A DNA stretch of 64,000 nucleotides from Sapria himalayana (taxonomy: Eukaryota; Streptophyta; Magnoliopsida; Malpighiales; Rafflesiaceae). Below, piece by piece: positions 12,430 to 23,530 of the stretch. Where the stretch lies: positions 62,001 to 126,000 of the forward strand of contig JAREIK010003364.1 in NCBI GenBank assembly GCA_029783825.1. Reading direction: 5' to 3'. A program made the position numbers and the translations under genes. The notes beneath the pieces are model-generated. The model had not been told where the DNA came from, did no database searches, and saw only the letters and a program-made list of their open reading frames with translations. How positions within the stretch are numbered: the stretch's first letter is position 1; each line of letters opens with the position of its first letter.

Positions 12430-15140
12430 ATTTATGTTAATAAATACATAATTTTTTATTTTATCATATCATATAAAAATATTTTATTGAGTTGTCTACC
12501 AAGTAGCTCTATATTTAATGTCTATGTCAAGATCACTAACAAGGTATTACATCTATATGTAATCTTAGATATCAAGGCTAGCTTTCTTGTATATTTCTTC
12601 ACTTCCTCTTCTATTCTCAAATTTTCTTTCAACATTGAATCATATTACATAATTTATTTTTTGGAACCTTTTTTCTTTTTCTTCTATTTCTAAGGATGTT
12701 ATAGCTTTTTGGATCATCATAGCTTCTTGGCTTACTTATTTGGGTTCACCCTCTCTAGATGCCATGACTATTTGGATAGCCATTGTTTTTTTCAGCTATA
12801 TTTTGGGCATTTTCTTTCTAGATCTCCAAAGTCATAGGACTAAGGTTTTTCATGACTTCTTCCTTTAGTTTATGTATCTCTAAAGTCATGATGTTGGTCA
12901 AAGGTGTGACTTTTGTTGTTGTATCATTTCTTTTTTTCATTCCTTTTAATCCTCTATAATTTGTTTTCACTATATCTTCATTTATAATTTCAATAGTTAC
13001 TAGTTGGGATTCTGTCTTTATTTTTACTATTGGCATATTCTCTCAATCCTAAATATCTTTTTTCTCCATTCAAATGTGAAAATAATGTAGGTATTTCACT
13101 TTTTTTTTGTATCTCTTAGGAGTATGCTTCTTGTGAGCCTTTTAAAATCATAACATTGAAGAATGTCATGACCTTAACGAATTCATCCTCCTCAATTTCA
13201 GCTTCACTTACATAACTTCATTTCTCTCTACTATGTCATCTTCCTCATCTTCATCGGACCAGAAGTCATATACAAAATCTTATCACCTAAAAACATTATT
13301 TTGTTGCCATTTTGTACAGATGAAGTTATTTATCCTCCAACAATCATTTTCATCAACGTCAGGACTCTACATGCCTTTGTAAATATTGAATTTTACTTGT
13401 TTTTACCTATACAAAAAGTAAAATCTCTCTTATTGACATCAATGAGGGGTTTTCAAGTAGCTAAAAATGGCTATCTTGAGATCAATAGAGTATGTTAGTC
13501 TTCCTCCAAATTAAACACCATAAAATCCATGAAAAAAATAAATATATTAACCTTAACTAAAATCTCCAATAATACATATTATGTGCTTAGTTGATCAATT
13601 GGACATTTATAGTAAGAGAAAGGTTGGAATGATCTCATCGAGGTTAAGTCTTCACTCTATTTACAAAGACATTAAGTTGATAATTAATCTCAAATTATAT
13701 AATATCTTCTGGAATGTATGCTCTCCAATTATCTATTTTATCATAAAATATTCTGGATCATTCATCTTTTTTAGGAGTTTTCATTAAATATTTATCATAT
13801 TTCTCAATCATATTTTTAATTCTATACGTATTCAACTTTCCCTTATTATCCACGACATCCTTGATGAATTTTACATATTTCAGTATTTAAGAAAATACTT
13901 TGACAAACAAAATTTCTACTTCCAACTTTTGAAAAAAATAAAGTAGTTTATCAAAATTTTCATCCAATTTCAACTTTCTAAAATGTTGTGGAAAAGAATT
14001 ATTTAGAGGAAAATTACTTTTAATATCATTCTCCATCATTTTCGTATGTCTAGTGCTTTGGGTAATTTTCAATCGCTCCTCCATTAATCCTTTTTTGTTT
14101 GTCATAATTGAGAATATAAGCTAGGCATTCTATTCGTTGAGTATCATGGCTTTGGTGAATGTCATAGAGTTGGGGGCTATAACTTTTGAAAATACCATGG
14201 TAGGAGCCATGACTTTTGGAAATATCATGGCACTATCAATTCTAACTCTCTCTTTTTTAGCTTTATTTATTATTACCCCTCAAGATATTTGCTACTTCTA
14301 AGTTAATTGAGAAGTAGTTCTTCTTGTTTGTCTCAATATCACTCAATAATTAATTGATATGCTTTTCATTCACTATTAATATAAAATGTTTGATTTTATT
14401 CTCTATATATTTCATCACCACATTAGTATATTCAAAATTTATCTCATGCCTCTCCATATGATCTTCTATTCAACTCCTACACTTCGGCTTGCTCTCTTCC
14501 AATGATATGATATTCAAAGATTAGTAGTTATTATTTGCTAACTTGTCAAATTAATAACATGCTTTCTCTGGTGATATGTTCATAATTGACCCACCTGAAG
14601 ATACATAAATGATATTATTTATCTTGTAATTCAGCATGTTGTAGAATATTTGAACTTAAAACTACAACTCAAATTCATATTAAGGGTATTTCTTCAATAT
14701 CTCTTTAAATTAATCTCAAGCATATAAAATATCTATCTCCTCATAATGGAATTAGATTATCTCACTCCATAATATTATGAGGTAAGAAGAAAATTATGAT
14801 GAAAGCTTGTACAAGTTCATCCCAACTATGAATCAAACAATAAAATAAGGATTAGAACACAATTCATATCTTGTATCTTAAAAAAAATAGATATAACATA
14901 ATAGTATCCGGACTAACTCCATTTATTTTAATTATATCATAAAACTTATAGAATATTATGACATGTCCATTTAGATCTTCTAATATCCTCTCACTATACT
15001 GATATTATTGAATCATTGCTATAAGAGTTGGCTTTAAATAGAATAATTTTATTAAATTCTAGTTTGAATGGATTATGTTAAATAGTAGTAAAATTGGTTA
15101 ATTTTTGTATTAAATATAAGAATTGGTAAAATTGTGGAGT
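12430..15140 (-). mobile_element. Non-autonomous Ty3/gypsy internal region (gag-protease remnant), U1
   Basis: Minus-strand decayed polyprotein. The segment 13,887-14,105 reads FPQHFRKLKLDENFDKLLYF, matching the linker before the protease in Athila/Tat-type gypsy elements (consensus like PFPQRLKKxKLDxQFxKFL), followed by YVKFIKDVV. Next comes a broken protease: VDFMVFNLEED at about 13,500-13,533, PLIDVNK at 13,431-13,450 and VKFNIYKGM at 13,370-13,398, all family-typical protease C-terminal phrases. Upstream, around 14,340-14,480, EYTNVVMKYIENKI resembles the coiled end of gag. Many stops and frameshifts. After the protease (12,430-13,290) I see no reverse transcriptase, RNase H or integrase, so the element probably moved without its own pol. 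Confidence 0.7.
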
Positions 15141-15479
15141 AAGAGTGGAGCAAAAAGTTATGCAAAATCATATCATTCATCATGTTATGACTTTATTACA
15201 CACAGTGAAATTATAAGATAGTTTCGGCATCAATTATTGGACAAAGCTCTAAAAAATAATTATGATAATATTTGTATGTCATGATTCTATTATTTTATTG
15301 ATGTAATTATGTTATTATGCAACATATCTCTTTGGGTGCAAAATTTTTTGATAATTATAGCCACAATATATCAATGATAGTTTTATGACTGTAATGTTAA
15401 TTTTGCATAGTAATAACTGAGTATTCACCTTTTACTAAAGGCCATGACATCCAATAGTGGCATAACTTTCCAATTAAAA

Positions 15480-17560
15480 ACCATAAATATTAAAGATTAT
15501 GCCATGGATTTTCTCTAACACTTTGACTTTTGGCTACAAATAGTTTAAGAGAGTATTTACTCCATCCATGGCCATTTCCAAAACTACTATCATTTATAGA
15601 ATCACAACTCTTTGCTCTAGAGAATATGCCAAAGTCACGGTCAATCACAATAACATGACTTTAGGTTATAGAATCAAAATGTATGAGCCACAATCATTCG
15701 ATTACTATGACTTTATGTTACAAAGTAGAAAAGCATGAGTAATGGTCATTCTCAATGCTACGACTTTATGTCATATAAAACAAATACATGAGTAATAGTT
15801 ATTACCAACACTATGACTAGAGGTATCAAATGGATCATGTCATGTTGGCATGACTCTAAAAATGGGTAGCTCGACATGATTCATTGGCATTATAACTTTG
15901 TGTTACAAAATGGAAAGCTAAAGTTGCTACCCTTCTGTTGTCCCAATATTTCCCACATAAAAAATGCACTTAGATGTTTGAGTATAAAGTGGAACATGGA
16001 GTCAAAAAAAAAGAGGAGCATGGGAATTAGAAAAGGTGAAAAAACTAAGGTTTTATAACAAAAATGTTTCCAATGCTAGGAGAAATCAATTAACAAAGAA
16101 ATAATGTAAAACACAAGCATAAACCCTAATAAAGGAGTATATATTTAAACTCCAACCTATGGGTAGATATGAGATATATGAATGATATTTATGGGTTTAG
16201 GATTTTAATTTTTAGATACCCTTGAATGTTTTAATTGAAAATCAAAATTTCAACAAGTTATATTTCAAATTATCTAATATAAAATTTTCCTTGAAATTAG
16301 GCTAAATTGAGATTTATATTTGGTATATTTTATTTCTTATGATGGATATATAATTGATAGATTTTATGTTTGATTTGTATTGTAATTTGATTACTGATAA
16401 ATGTAATTATTATTTAGAATTAAAATTAGGAATTTACTATTAGTATATTTATGCATATTAACATAATGGATGGTGACAAATAAGCCATAAATCACATTCA
16501 TGCATAAAATAAAAATAAAGTAATAACTCTTTCAAAAGTGATGTATGCAATAAACTTATATGTCAAAATTCAATGTTGAGACAAATTTAATCATGTGAGT
16601 ATGTCCCTAACGATGTCAATCCAATATAAATATCATAGATAAACTGTCTCTTAATTGATACGAGAGTTTTTCTAAAATGTTTCCTAAGAGTTTTACATTA
16701 ATGTGGGTGTCATGTGTCATAGTGATGAATAATGATAGGTAAACTATATGATACACATGAGTGGAGGTGACTCTTAAGGTGATTATAATTTTTTGAGTTA
16801 TTTTTTATCATATGACTCATACTAGTGAGATTTGAGAGAAAATATTAATTATCATCAATATGAAAATTAGAAAACTAAAAGAATAAATACTTTTAGTTTC
16901 ATATAAGTTCATCACTTTATAATATATGAGATCAAAGAATAATAATATATTACTAAGTAACCATCAAAGACAATTGATGCGTTAACTAAAAGATATCGAA
17001 TTAAAAATGAATCTCGAGCAGAGATAACTTGTTATTTTAGTGCTAATGTACCAATGAGACACATATGAGAAACCTTTATTGAGGAAGAACCAATATACGA
17101 AAACCACCTTTTATGCCAGTAAAGCTCTATATATTTTTTTACAATAATCTAACTTTAAATATATAACCAATAATAATAACAATTAGACAATCTAGATAGC
17201 TCAGTATACATAAAGAAATGACCAATGCTAGAATCTAAAAATAATTTTAGAAACCTAGTTTTATCCTTCTGATTAGAATATCAATTGACTTACTGTTAAT
17301 TGATCAAACTACTTATACAATCCCTATGATATCTATACATGGACAAAAATTAACTTTACTTACATAGCCCATATATTTGAAATATTGAAAGATAGACACT
17401 CACCCAATAAACTTTTGAAATTATTTTTTTCTTAAAACTAGACATCATAATAAAGTCATAACACTCTCTATGAGAAATTAAGACCACTATATAGATTATA
17501 CTAATAGGAAATTTCAATTTTTGTTCTCTTTCTTATCTTACTTTTGCTTGGGTACATTGC
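15480..17560 (-). mobile_element. Gypsy-type LTR b in U1 (probable 5' LTR)
   Basis: Direct repeat of 9,660-12,200 on the other side of the gag-protease remnant. It contains the 53-bp minisatellite at its left part and a shortened hAT-like stretch starting at about 15,818 ('ctagaggtatcaaatgg' to 'gggtagctcgacatgattc'). Compared with LTR a, the hAT part is reduced to about 80 bp. U2 retains only the two ends of this LTR. Confidence 0.5.
15655..15830. repeat. 53-bp minisatellite, about 3.5 degenerate copies
   Basis: Units start at 15,655, 15,707, 15,760 and 15,813 with 'atgactttatgttacaaag' and end with 'catgagtaatggtcattctcaatgct'-like text. Earlier related units, less regular, lie at 15,480-15,650. 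The same motif appears in U2 (30,230-30,530) and, inverted, at 38,640-39,340. Confidence 0.75.
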
Positions 17561-17799
17561 TTCCTTATCTTTTCTCTTGTATTCAGTATGTGCATGCTAG
17601 TTTTTCCTCATTATCTTATTTGCACATATCCCATCTTTTTGTTATACATATAATGTTGTTTTTTGAATAAAGTAAGCATCTGTTGAATTACCTGCACACA
17701 GAGCTCACAATAGTAAAGAAGACTCACTTAATTTTTGCCAAAATCTTACCCAACCCCAATCTTGGAATGTTAAGACTCCATTCTTGTGAAAGTTAAACA

Positions 17800-18030
17800 T
17801 ATATAGACATACACACACACACACAAACACACACACACATACATATATATTATATGTGTGTATATATATACACTATTATGCATATATACACTATTATACA
17901 TTTTATTTGTGTGTGTGTGTGCATATATATGCTTTTATATGCACACACACACACATATATGTTTGTGTGTGTGCGTGCATGTGTATTGGCACATATAATT
18001 GTATATATATACCAATATTGTTGTATATAC
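17800..18030. repeat. (AC)/(TG)/(TA) microsatellite cluster
   Basis: (AC)n 17,810-17,840, (TG)n about 17,909-17,920, (AC)n 17,942-17,955 and intervening TA tracts. Open frames on both strands here are periodic translations of the repeats. Confidence 0.9.
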
Positions 18031-18059
18031 ATTTTATGAGAGGGAGGGAGGATCAAATA

Positions 18060-18736
18060 ATAACCTTACACAATTTATCTTGTATTGAGTTGTATGATAT
18101 ATGCAGGGGAGAGAGTATATTATTCCAACAAAAAATTAAGTTTTTTCTGATATGTTATCAAACAAAATTCCAATTATACATGCCAACTAATTGAAATCCT
18201 AGTAGACAATGGAACCTTAGAGCAACTTCAAAGGGAGTTGCTATCAAGGATGTCATCCACATAACTATTAAAATGACACCCAAATCACAAAAACACTGCT
18301 CCAACGAAGATCGCATCAGAGTTGTCAAAATATTATCCATGAAAGTAGGGTGACATATTTGATAACTTTAGAGAGAGATGCAGAAGAATACAAAATCATT
18401 GTTGATGGCTCTTGTGCATCTCAATGGCTCTCTCAATAGCTATATTCTATTTCAATTTCTTTACAAATATAGAGATTCAAATTGAAAGAAACTTACCTTG
18501 AATTCTTGCCTTTGAAATCCTAGCTTCCCTGAATCTATTGGTTTCCCTTAACCCTAGCCCGAACCCTAGCCTTTGTTGTCATTCTGTAGAAAGCCATGGT
18601 AGAAAGGGTGGAAGAGGAAGAAAGAAACAAGGAGGAAGAGAGCCATTCTGTGAAAGGAGGAATAGGAAGAAATCCAAACATAAAAAATGGTGTTTGCCTT
18701 CTCTTGATTCAAATTTTAATTTATAAATTAAAATAT
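18060..18736 (-). other. U1-specific stretch with CT-rich block and splice-donor-like site
   Basis: Not found in U2. On the minus strand a CT-rich run (about 18,600-18,665) is followed by AGGGTTCGGGCTAGGGTT and then AAG|GTAAGT with the GT at 18,495-18,496, a perfect plant 5' splice donor consensus. This is what a 5' leader exon of a gene or retroelement can look like. Only short open frames follow and no domain is recognisable. A minus-strand TGTTGGAAT at about 18,140 could be an LTR end but has no partner. Confidence 0.3.
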
Positions 18737-19010
18737 ATAAATTGCTAATTTTTTAACTTGATTATACATTTTATTTTTGATAGATTCATTTGTATATTTT
18801 ATAAATTGCCCATTTTTTAAATTGATTATAATTTTTTTATGAAATAAATTGCTTATTTTTTAAATTGACAAGTTGGTTTTTTTTTTAAAAAATTAAATTG
18901 ATAAATTGCTAATTCTTTAAATTAATTAAAAATGTTATAATTTATAGATTTATTTGTATACTTTATAAATTGATCATTCTTTAATTTGATTAGAATTTTT
19001 TTTTGCAAAT
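18737..19010. repeat. AT-rich minisatellite, about five units
   Basis: Units beginning 'ataaattgctaattttttaa' recur at about 18,737, 18,802, 18,844, 18,902 and 18,964, with spacer lengths of 42-65 bp. A shorter version with one or two units is present at the end of U2 (31,290-31,350), which marks the right end of the duplicated block. Confidence 0.7.
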
Positions 19011-19184
19011 GGATTTGTAACATGGTGGTTCATTAACTGATTTTCTTATGACACCAATTTAATATGTTGATAGTGATACTATTTAGAGCAATCACATAGC
19101 ATTGGCGCTAGTACAAAATAAATTCATTCCAAGATTGAGAAAATCATAAAGGACAAAACTTGTATGTATAAGAAGATAAATTAA

Positions 19185-19602
19185 AGGGAAAATTGTGTTT
19201 TGGTGCACCAACCAACAGATATTTTAAAAAGTTTAACCAATCTTTTAATATTTCAAAAAAAGGAACTAAACTATTATAATTTAAAATTCAAGGCACTCAA
19301 TATATTAATCCTAAACTACCCTTGCCCCTTACCCTCGTGAGCTCCAACGTGGAGATCTAGTGAGCTACATCATGGAGCTTTAACGAGCTCCATCGTTGAG
19401 CTCGAGGAGCTCATGGAGAGGGGTGAGGAGAGATGGGCAAGGGTGAGGGGCAGGGGGCGAGGGTGAGGGGCAGGGGGCGAGGAGCAAGGGCGAGCAAAGA
19501 TGAAATTTATCAATAATTTGGTACATTTTTTTTGAAATATTAAAAATGGGGTTACTTTTTTGTAAATATCTTTTTGTGGGTGCACCAAAACTCAATCCCC
19601 AC
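19185..19602. mobile_element. MITE with GC-rich core and 8-bp target duplication
   Basis: Inverted ends of about 50 bp: the left begins AGGGAAAATTGTGTTTTGG then TGCACCAACC; the right, reverse complemented, begins GTGGGGATTGAGTTTTGG then TGCACCCACA. Both continue into 'agatattt' and, further in, 'ttaatatttcaaaaaaa'. TAAATTAA flanks both sides (19,177-19,184 and 19,603-19,610). The core (19,310-19,490) is far more GC-rich than anything nearby, with repeated 'gagctc' words and an exact 20-bp tandem pair at 19,441-19,480. No transposase. Target length and long ends suggest a Mutator- or hAT-like origin; family unassigned. Confidence 0.75.
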
Positions 19603-19610
19603 TAAATTAA

Positions 19611-20117
19611 TTATGTCTGCATAGCTTAATACGAGCAAAGATGAAATTACTAGGAATGAACAATAAGGTTGGTGCATATAGAAAAGAATATTACAATAAT
19701 TAGTACTTCAAGGAGGCAATCAATAAGTGCGTTATCATTCTTATATTAAAGTCATTGGATTGATATAAATGCAAAATACAACAAATTTGTTAGTTTTCAT
19801 AGTCAAATTGAAAGATTTTGACAAAGTCAACACACCCAGTAAAATAATGTAAGATTTATACTTTCAATTTAGACTCTATCAAGATTTTGATATCTGAACT
19901 ATAAATTGAAAATTTTCAAATATTTTCCAAGTTGATGAAGTAAAAGAAATATTTGCTAAGTTAATTGGAAAATAATTTCAATACAAGCATTGTTGGAATA
20001 TATTCAAAATGGAGCAGAAATGGACTGATAATATGACCATCAATAAGAAAGCAAAAACTCAATCAACTAATAGTCTTACTGAATCAACTCATGTTGAATC
20101 GTGATATTCAACTAGAT
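19611..20117. other. Non-coding spacer between U1 and U2
   Basis: Together with the MITE this separates the two duplicate blocks. No feature seen. It has no counterpart that I could find elsewhere in the window. Confidence 0.5.
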
Positions 20118-20639
20118 ATTTACATAAAAATATAAGAATATAGAACTGTCACATTAATATCTTAATTATATTAGAATAAAATATAAAATTTTTATTAATT
20201 AATAATTAAAAATTTCAATAATATAATTATATAAAATTAATAAATTATATGTATGATTTGGATAAGTTCCAAAAAAATAAACTCACATAGGGTAAAAGTT
20301 ACATAGGAATGATACACAAATAAAAGCAAACTGATATGTGGTTCTACCCAAATTTTTTTAAAAAAATCATTTCCCTTTTGAAACCTAAACTTGCACCCAA
20401 TGTATTTATTACCCCAAAACAATTTTATACAAAAAAAAGCACATCACCTTTTCTCTTTTCTCTCGAGTTACATAAATCATGGTTGTTATATAATATCTAT
20501 TCCTCCATTCTCTTCGCATCAAATTGTAACACTCATTGTTTTTTTTTTTTAAATGTTCGCTTGCAAAAACATCATCCATTAAGGATATTAGCAAATTCAA
20601 TCCTAAGTACATGAAAATCTTATGTTTATCAGTTTATTA

Positions 20640-21212
20640 CTTAGGCACACACACACACACACACACACAGTTATATTGTTGCCAAATATACAACAATATA
20701 TAACTATATATATATATATACAAGTCGATTATATATGGTAATCATGTATAGACCTATGTAAATACTTCTGGATATATACAAGTGCATATATACACTAATA
20801 CACATGTATTACGTTTATTATTAGATGTATGTATGCCTATATATACACTTAAACACTATTGTACATATATATGTACATAGTTGTCTATAAGTGTGCATAT
20901 ATATAGGCATATTTAATTGTATATATATATTGTATAATGTAAATAGATCAATGAATGTATGTACATTATATATACACCAATAGAATATGGCTATTTATAT
21001 TCTTATATACTATTATATATATGAGTGTATATATATGATAGTATGAGCATATATGTATAGGAATATATTATGGTCAAATATATGTATGCACAAGTAGTAT
21101 GTATGCATAATTAAATAAATTTAAATATATATATATATATACACACACATAAAAATTATACATAAATTAATGTCAGAACTTTCTGCATACTATTATACAT
21201 ACATACACACAT

Positions 21213-21286
<74 letters not shown>

Positions 21287-21945
21287 ATGTATAGGTATGT
21301 TTATATCGATATAGACATATTTTATTTTGTATTTTTTAAACATGTATTAATGTTTTTATCTATATATACTTATATACTGCTTTATATATAGAGACATGAA
21401 TGTATGGATAAATAATTGTATAAATATATTTGTATATGCATATATAATATTGTATATATGTATGTACATTTATGTATACTATTATATATATATATATATA
21501 AATACACAATAATATATACTTGTATTGACAGTAATTTGTGTGCAGCAAGCCTATATACATACAAATACCAAGACATTGTTGTGTGTGTGTGTGAGTGTGT
21601 GTGTCGATAGCAATCTGGGACTTTAAACAAGTGTGTTTATATATATAATTATTTAGTGTTGTATATATATAAATGTATATTATCATATGTATTTATGTGG
21701 CTATACATATATACAATTGTATATAATAAAGGCTATATGTGTGTGTGTGTGTATAATATTATTATATCCTCTTAGCTAATATTTACAAAGTTATTTAATA
21801 ATCAATTAGGTCACAACAATAATGCAGCGATTGAATAGAAGTCATGATTGGAACACTTGCCAAAATATCAATGATTACAATTTCAACCACCAAACTATAA
21901 ACATCAAATCATATCACTAACATAAATAAACGACTAATATATATA

Positions 21946-21999
<54 letters not shown>

Positions 22000-22020
22000 C
22001 ATTTGTATATCTAAACATAA

Positions 22021-22068
<48 letters not shown>

Positions 22069-22719
22069 TATATATGTACACTTAAATGGTGGTCAAACGA
22101 TTTCGTGCTTATAATTAGATAGTTGGAGGTGTAATTAACATTCCTTATGTGATGGATTGATGCCCTATTTCATATTAGTATTCCATTTGTTTGTACCCAA
22201 ATTTAATAAATATTCATATTTTGTATAAATTGGTTGCAAATTTATGAAGGGGGCAAATTGAATTTCTGATTTTCATTGTACCAACACAAAAATATTTATG
22301 TTTGGGTATATTTTTAAATATTAAATTTTAGGAATTATTTTTTAAATATTTTATAACCTTTGCACCTAAACATAAGAAACCCTTATTAATATAAATAAAT
22401 ATTAAATTAATATTTAATATACTGTGAATAATGTTTTAATACACAAACTAAAAAATACTTACAAAAACATACCTAAAATTTTGATAATTTAAAAAAATTA
22501 CACCAAAAATATAACATATTTAGATTTTCGTCCACTATAAATAAAAAATCAATTTTTCCACAACATTTGTATAGGTCGGCATTAAACAAACAAGTTGATC
22601 CCTTTTCGATAATAGTATTTTTCGAATGTATGATGAATGTAAGAAATATAAAAAATGTGTTTCATTTTTTTTTTCAAAATACACACACACATATATATTA
22701 TATAGGTTTATATGTATAC

Positions 22720-22780
<61 letters not shown>

Positions 22781-22870
22781 ATGTGTGTGCATACGTGTGT
22801 TTGTATATGTATGTTTTTGAAAACATTTATATATATAAGTTTTCAAAATGTTTAGATATATAGTGATATA
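20640..22870. repeat. Microsatellite-rich cluster in U2
   Basis: Counterpart of 7,240-9,640. Long tracts: (AC)n 20,646-20,669, (AT)n about 21,225-21,284, (AT)n 21,939-21,996 with one break, (AC)n 22,025-22,059 and (TA)n 22,721-22,776. The TA runs are clearly longer than in U1. Conserved non-repeat islands at 21,775-21,940 and 22,100-22,680. Confidence 0.9.
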
Positions 22871-23110
22871 TATGAGTATATATACTAATTATATCCTAAC
22901 ATAAGTTATTATTTTTTTAGCACCATGACATTTTGACTATAGAGAGTTGCAAAAAGTATTTACTTGAACTGTGGACTATTTTAAAGTTATAATTTTTTGT
23001 TCCAGAGAATAACCAATATGAGGTTATTTCAAGTACTGTGACTTTGGGTTATATAGTAAAAATACATGAGCCATGATACTTTTTATTGCTATGATTTTGT
23101 GTTACAGAGT

Positions 23111-23530
23111 AAATGTGTTACTGGGTCGAGCGGCCCAAGCATGTGGCACAACATGATTTTGCTATGCCTGGAATGCACGACCTAGTTTAGAGACATGCCT
23201 AAACCAGTGTTCATATTGGCCCACGAGGCTCAACATTCCAAGCTAGTTTGGCCAGGCTTGACCCGACTTGGCATGCCTCAGTATGACTTGGCATGACTCA
23301 ATATGACTTGGCATGCTCAATATGATTTGGCATGGCTCAATATGATTTGGCATGGCTCAATATGACTTGGCATGACTCAGTATGATTTGGCAATTCCAAA
23401 CACAAACCCAAGAAAAAGACATTTCAATGGGCTATGCTGGGCTATCCACTAGCACGTTATGTTGGTCTAGATATATGGGCCTAAAAAATGGGTCATGTCG
23501 ATATGACAACACCTATTTGAAACCTTTATA
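23111..23530. mobile_element. Non-autonomous hAT-like element in U2
   Basis: Same insertion as 9,891-10,209, with the right end 'caacacctatttgaaacctttata'. The left end has decayed ('aaatgtgttactggg'). It is about 100 bp longer than in U1 because of a 20-bp tandem repeat at 23,271-23,393. No transposase frame. Confidence 0.5.
23271..23393. repeat. 20-bp minisatellite, six units
   Basis: Units follow the pattern ATATGACTTGGCATGACTCA with small variants (ATATGATTTGGCATGGCTCA occurs twice in a row). The matching place in U1 (about 10,055-10,090) has only two poorly matching units, so the array expanded in U2 after the block duplication. Confidence 0.85.

Larger units (their letters stand above)
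6735..19030 (+). repeat. Large direct duplication, copy U1
   Basis: Aligns collinearly by eye with 20,118-31,360. Anchors: 6900/20,290 ('aaaagcaaactgatatgt'), 8250/21,800 ('aataatcaattaggt'), 8610/22,120 ('ttagatagttggaggtg'), 10,620/23,950, 12,330/25,590 ('aaactagcagcaataaag'), 13,600/27,430 and 15,200/29,900. Sequences agree well in long stretches but differ by many substitutions and indels, so the duplication is old. U1 keeps a stretch (about 16,000-17,270) that U2 lost, and lacks two solo LTRs and about 430 bp around one of them that U2 has. U1 also holds about 17.6-18.7 kb not seen in U2. Confidence 0.85.

Noticed and set aside
18538..18726. 62-codon basic Arg/Lys/Gly-rich frame
   Set aside because: It is the purine-rich complement of the minus-strand CT-rich leader; no support for translation.
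21170..21686. Frames of 60-110 codons rich in Tyr, Ile, His and Thr on both strands
   Set aside because: Microsatellite translations ((TA), (CA), (TG)); the same happens at 5,954, 7,922, 17,850, 22,567 and 56,905.
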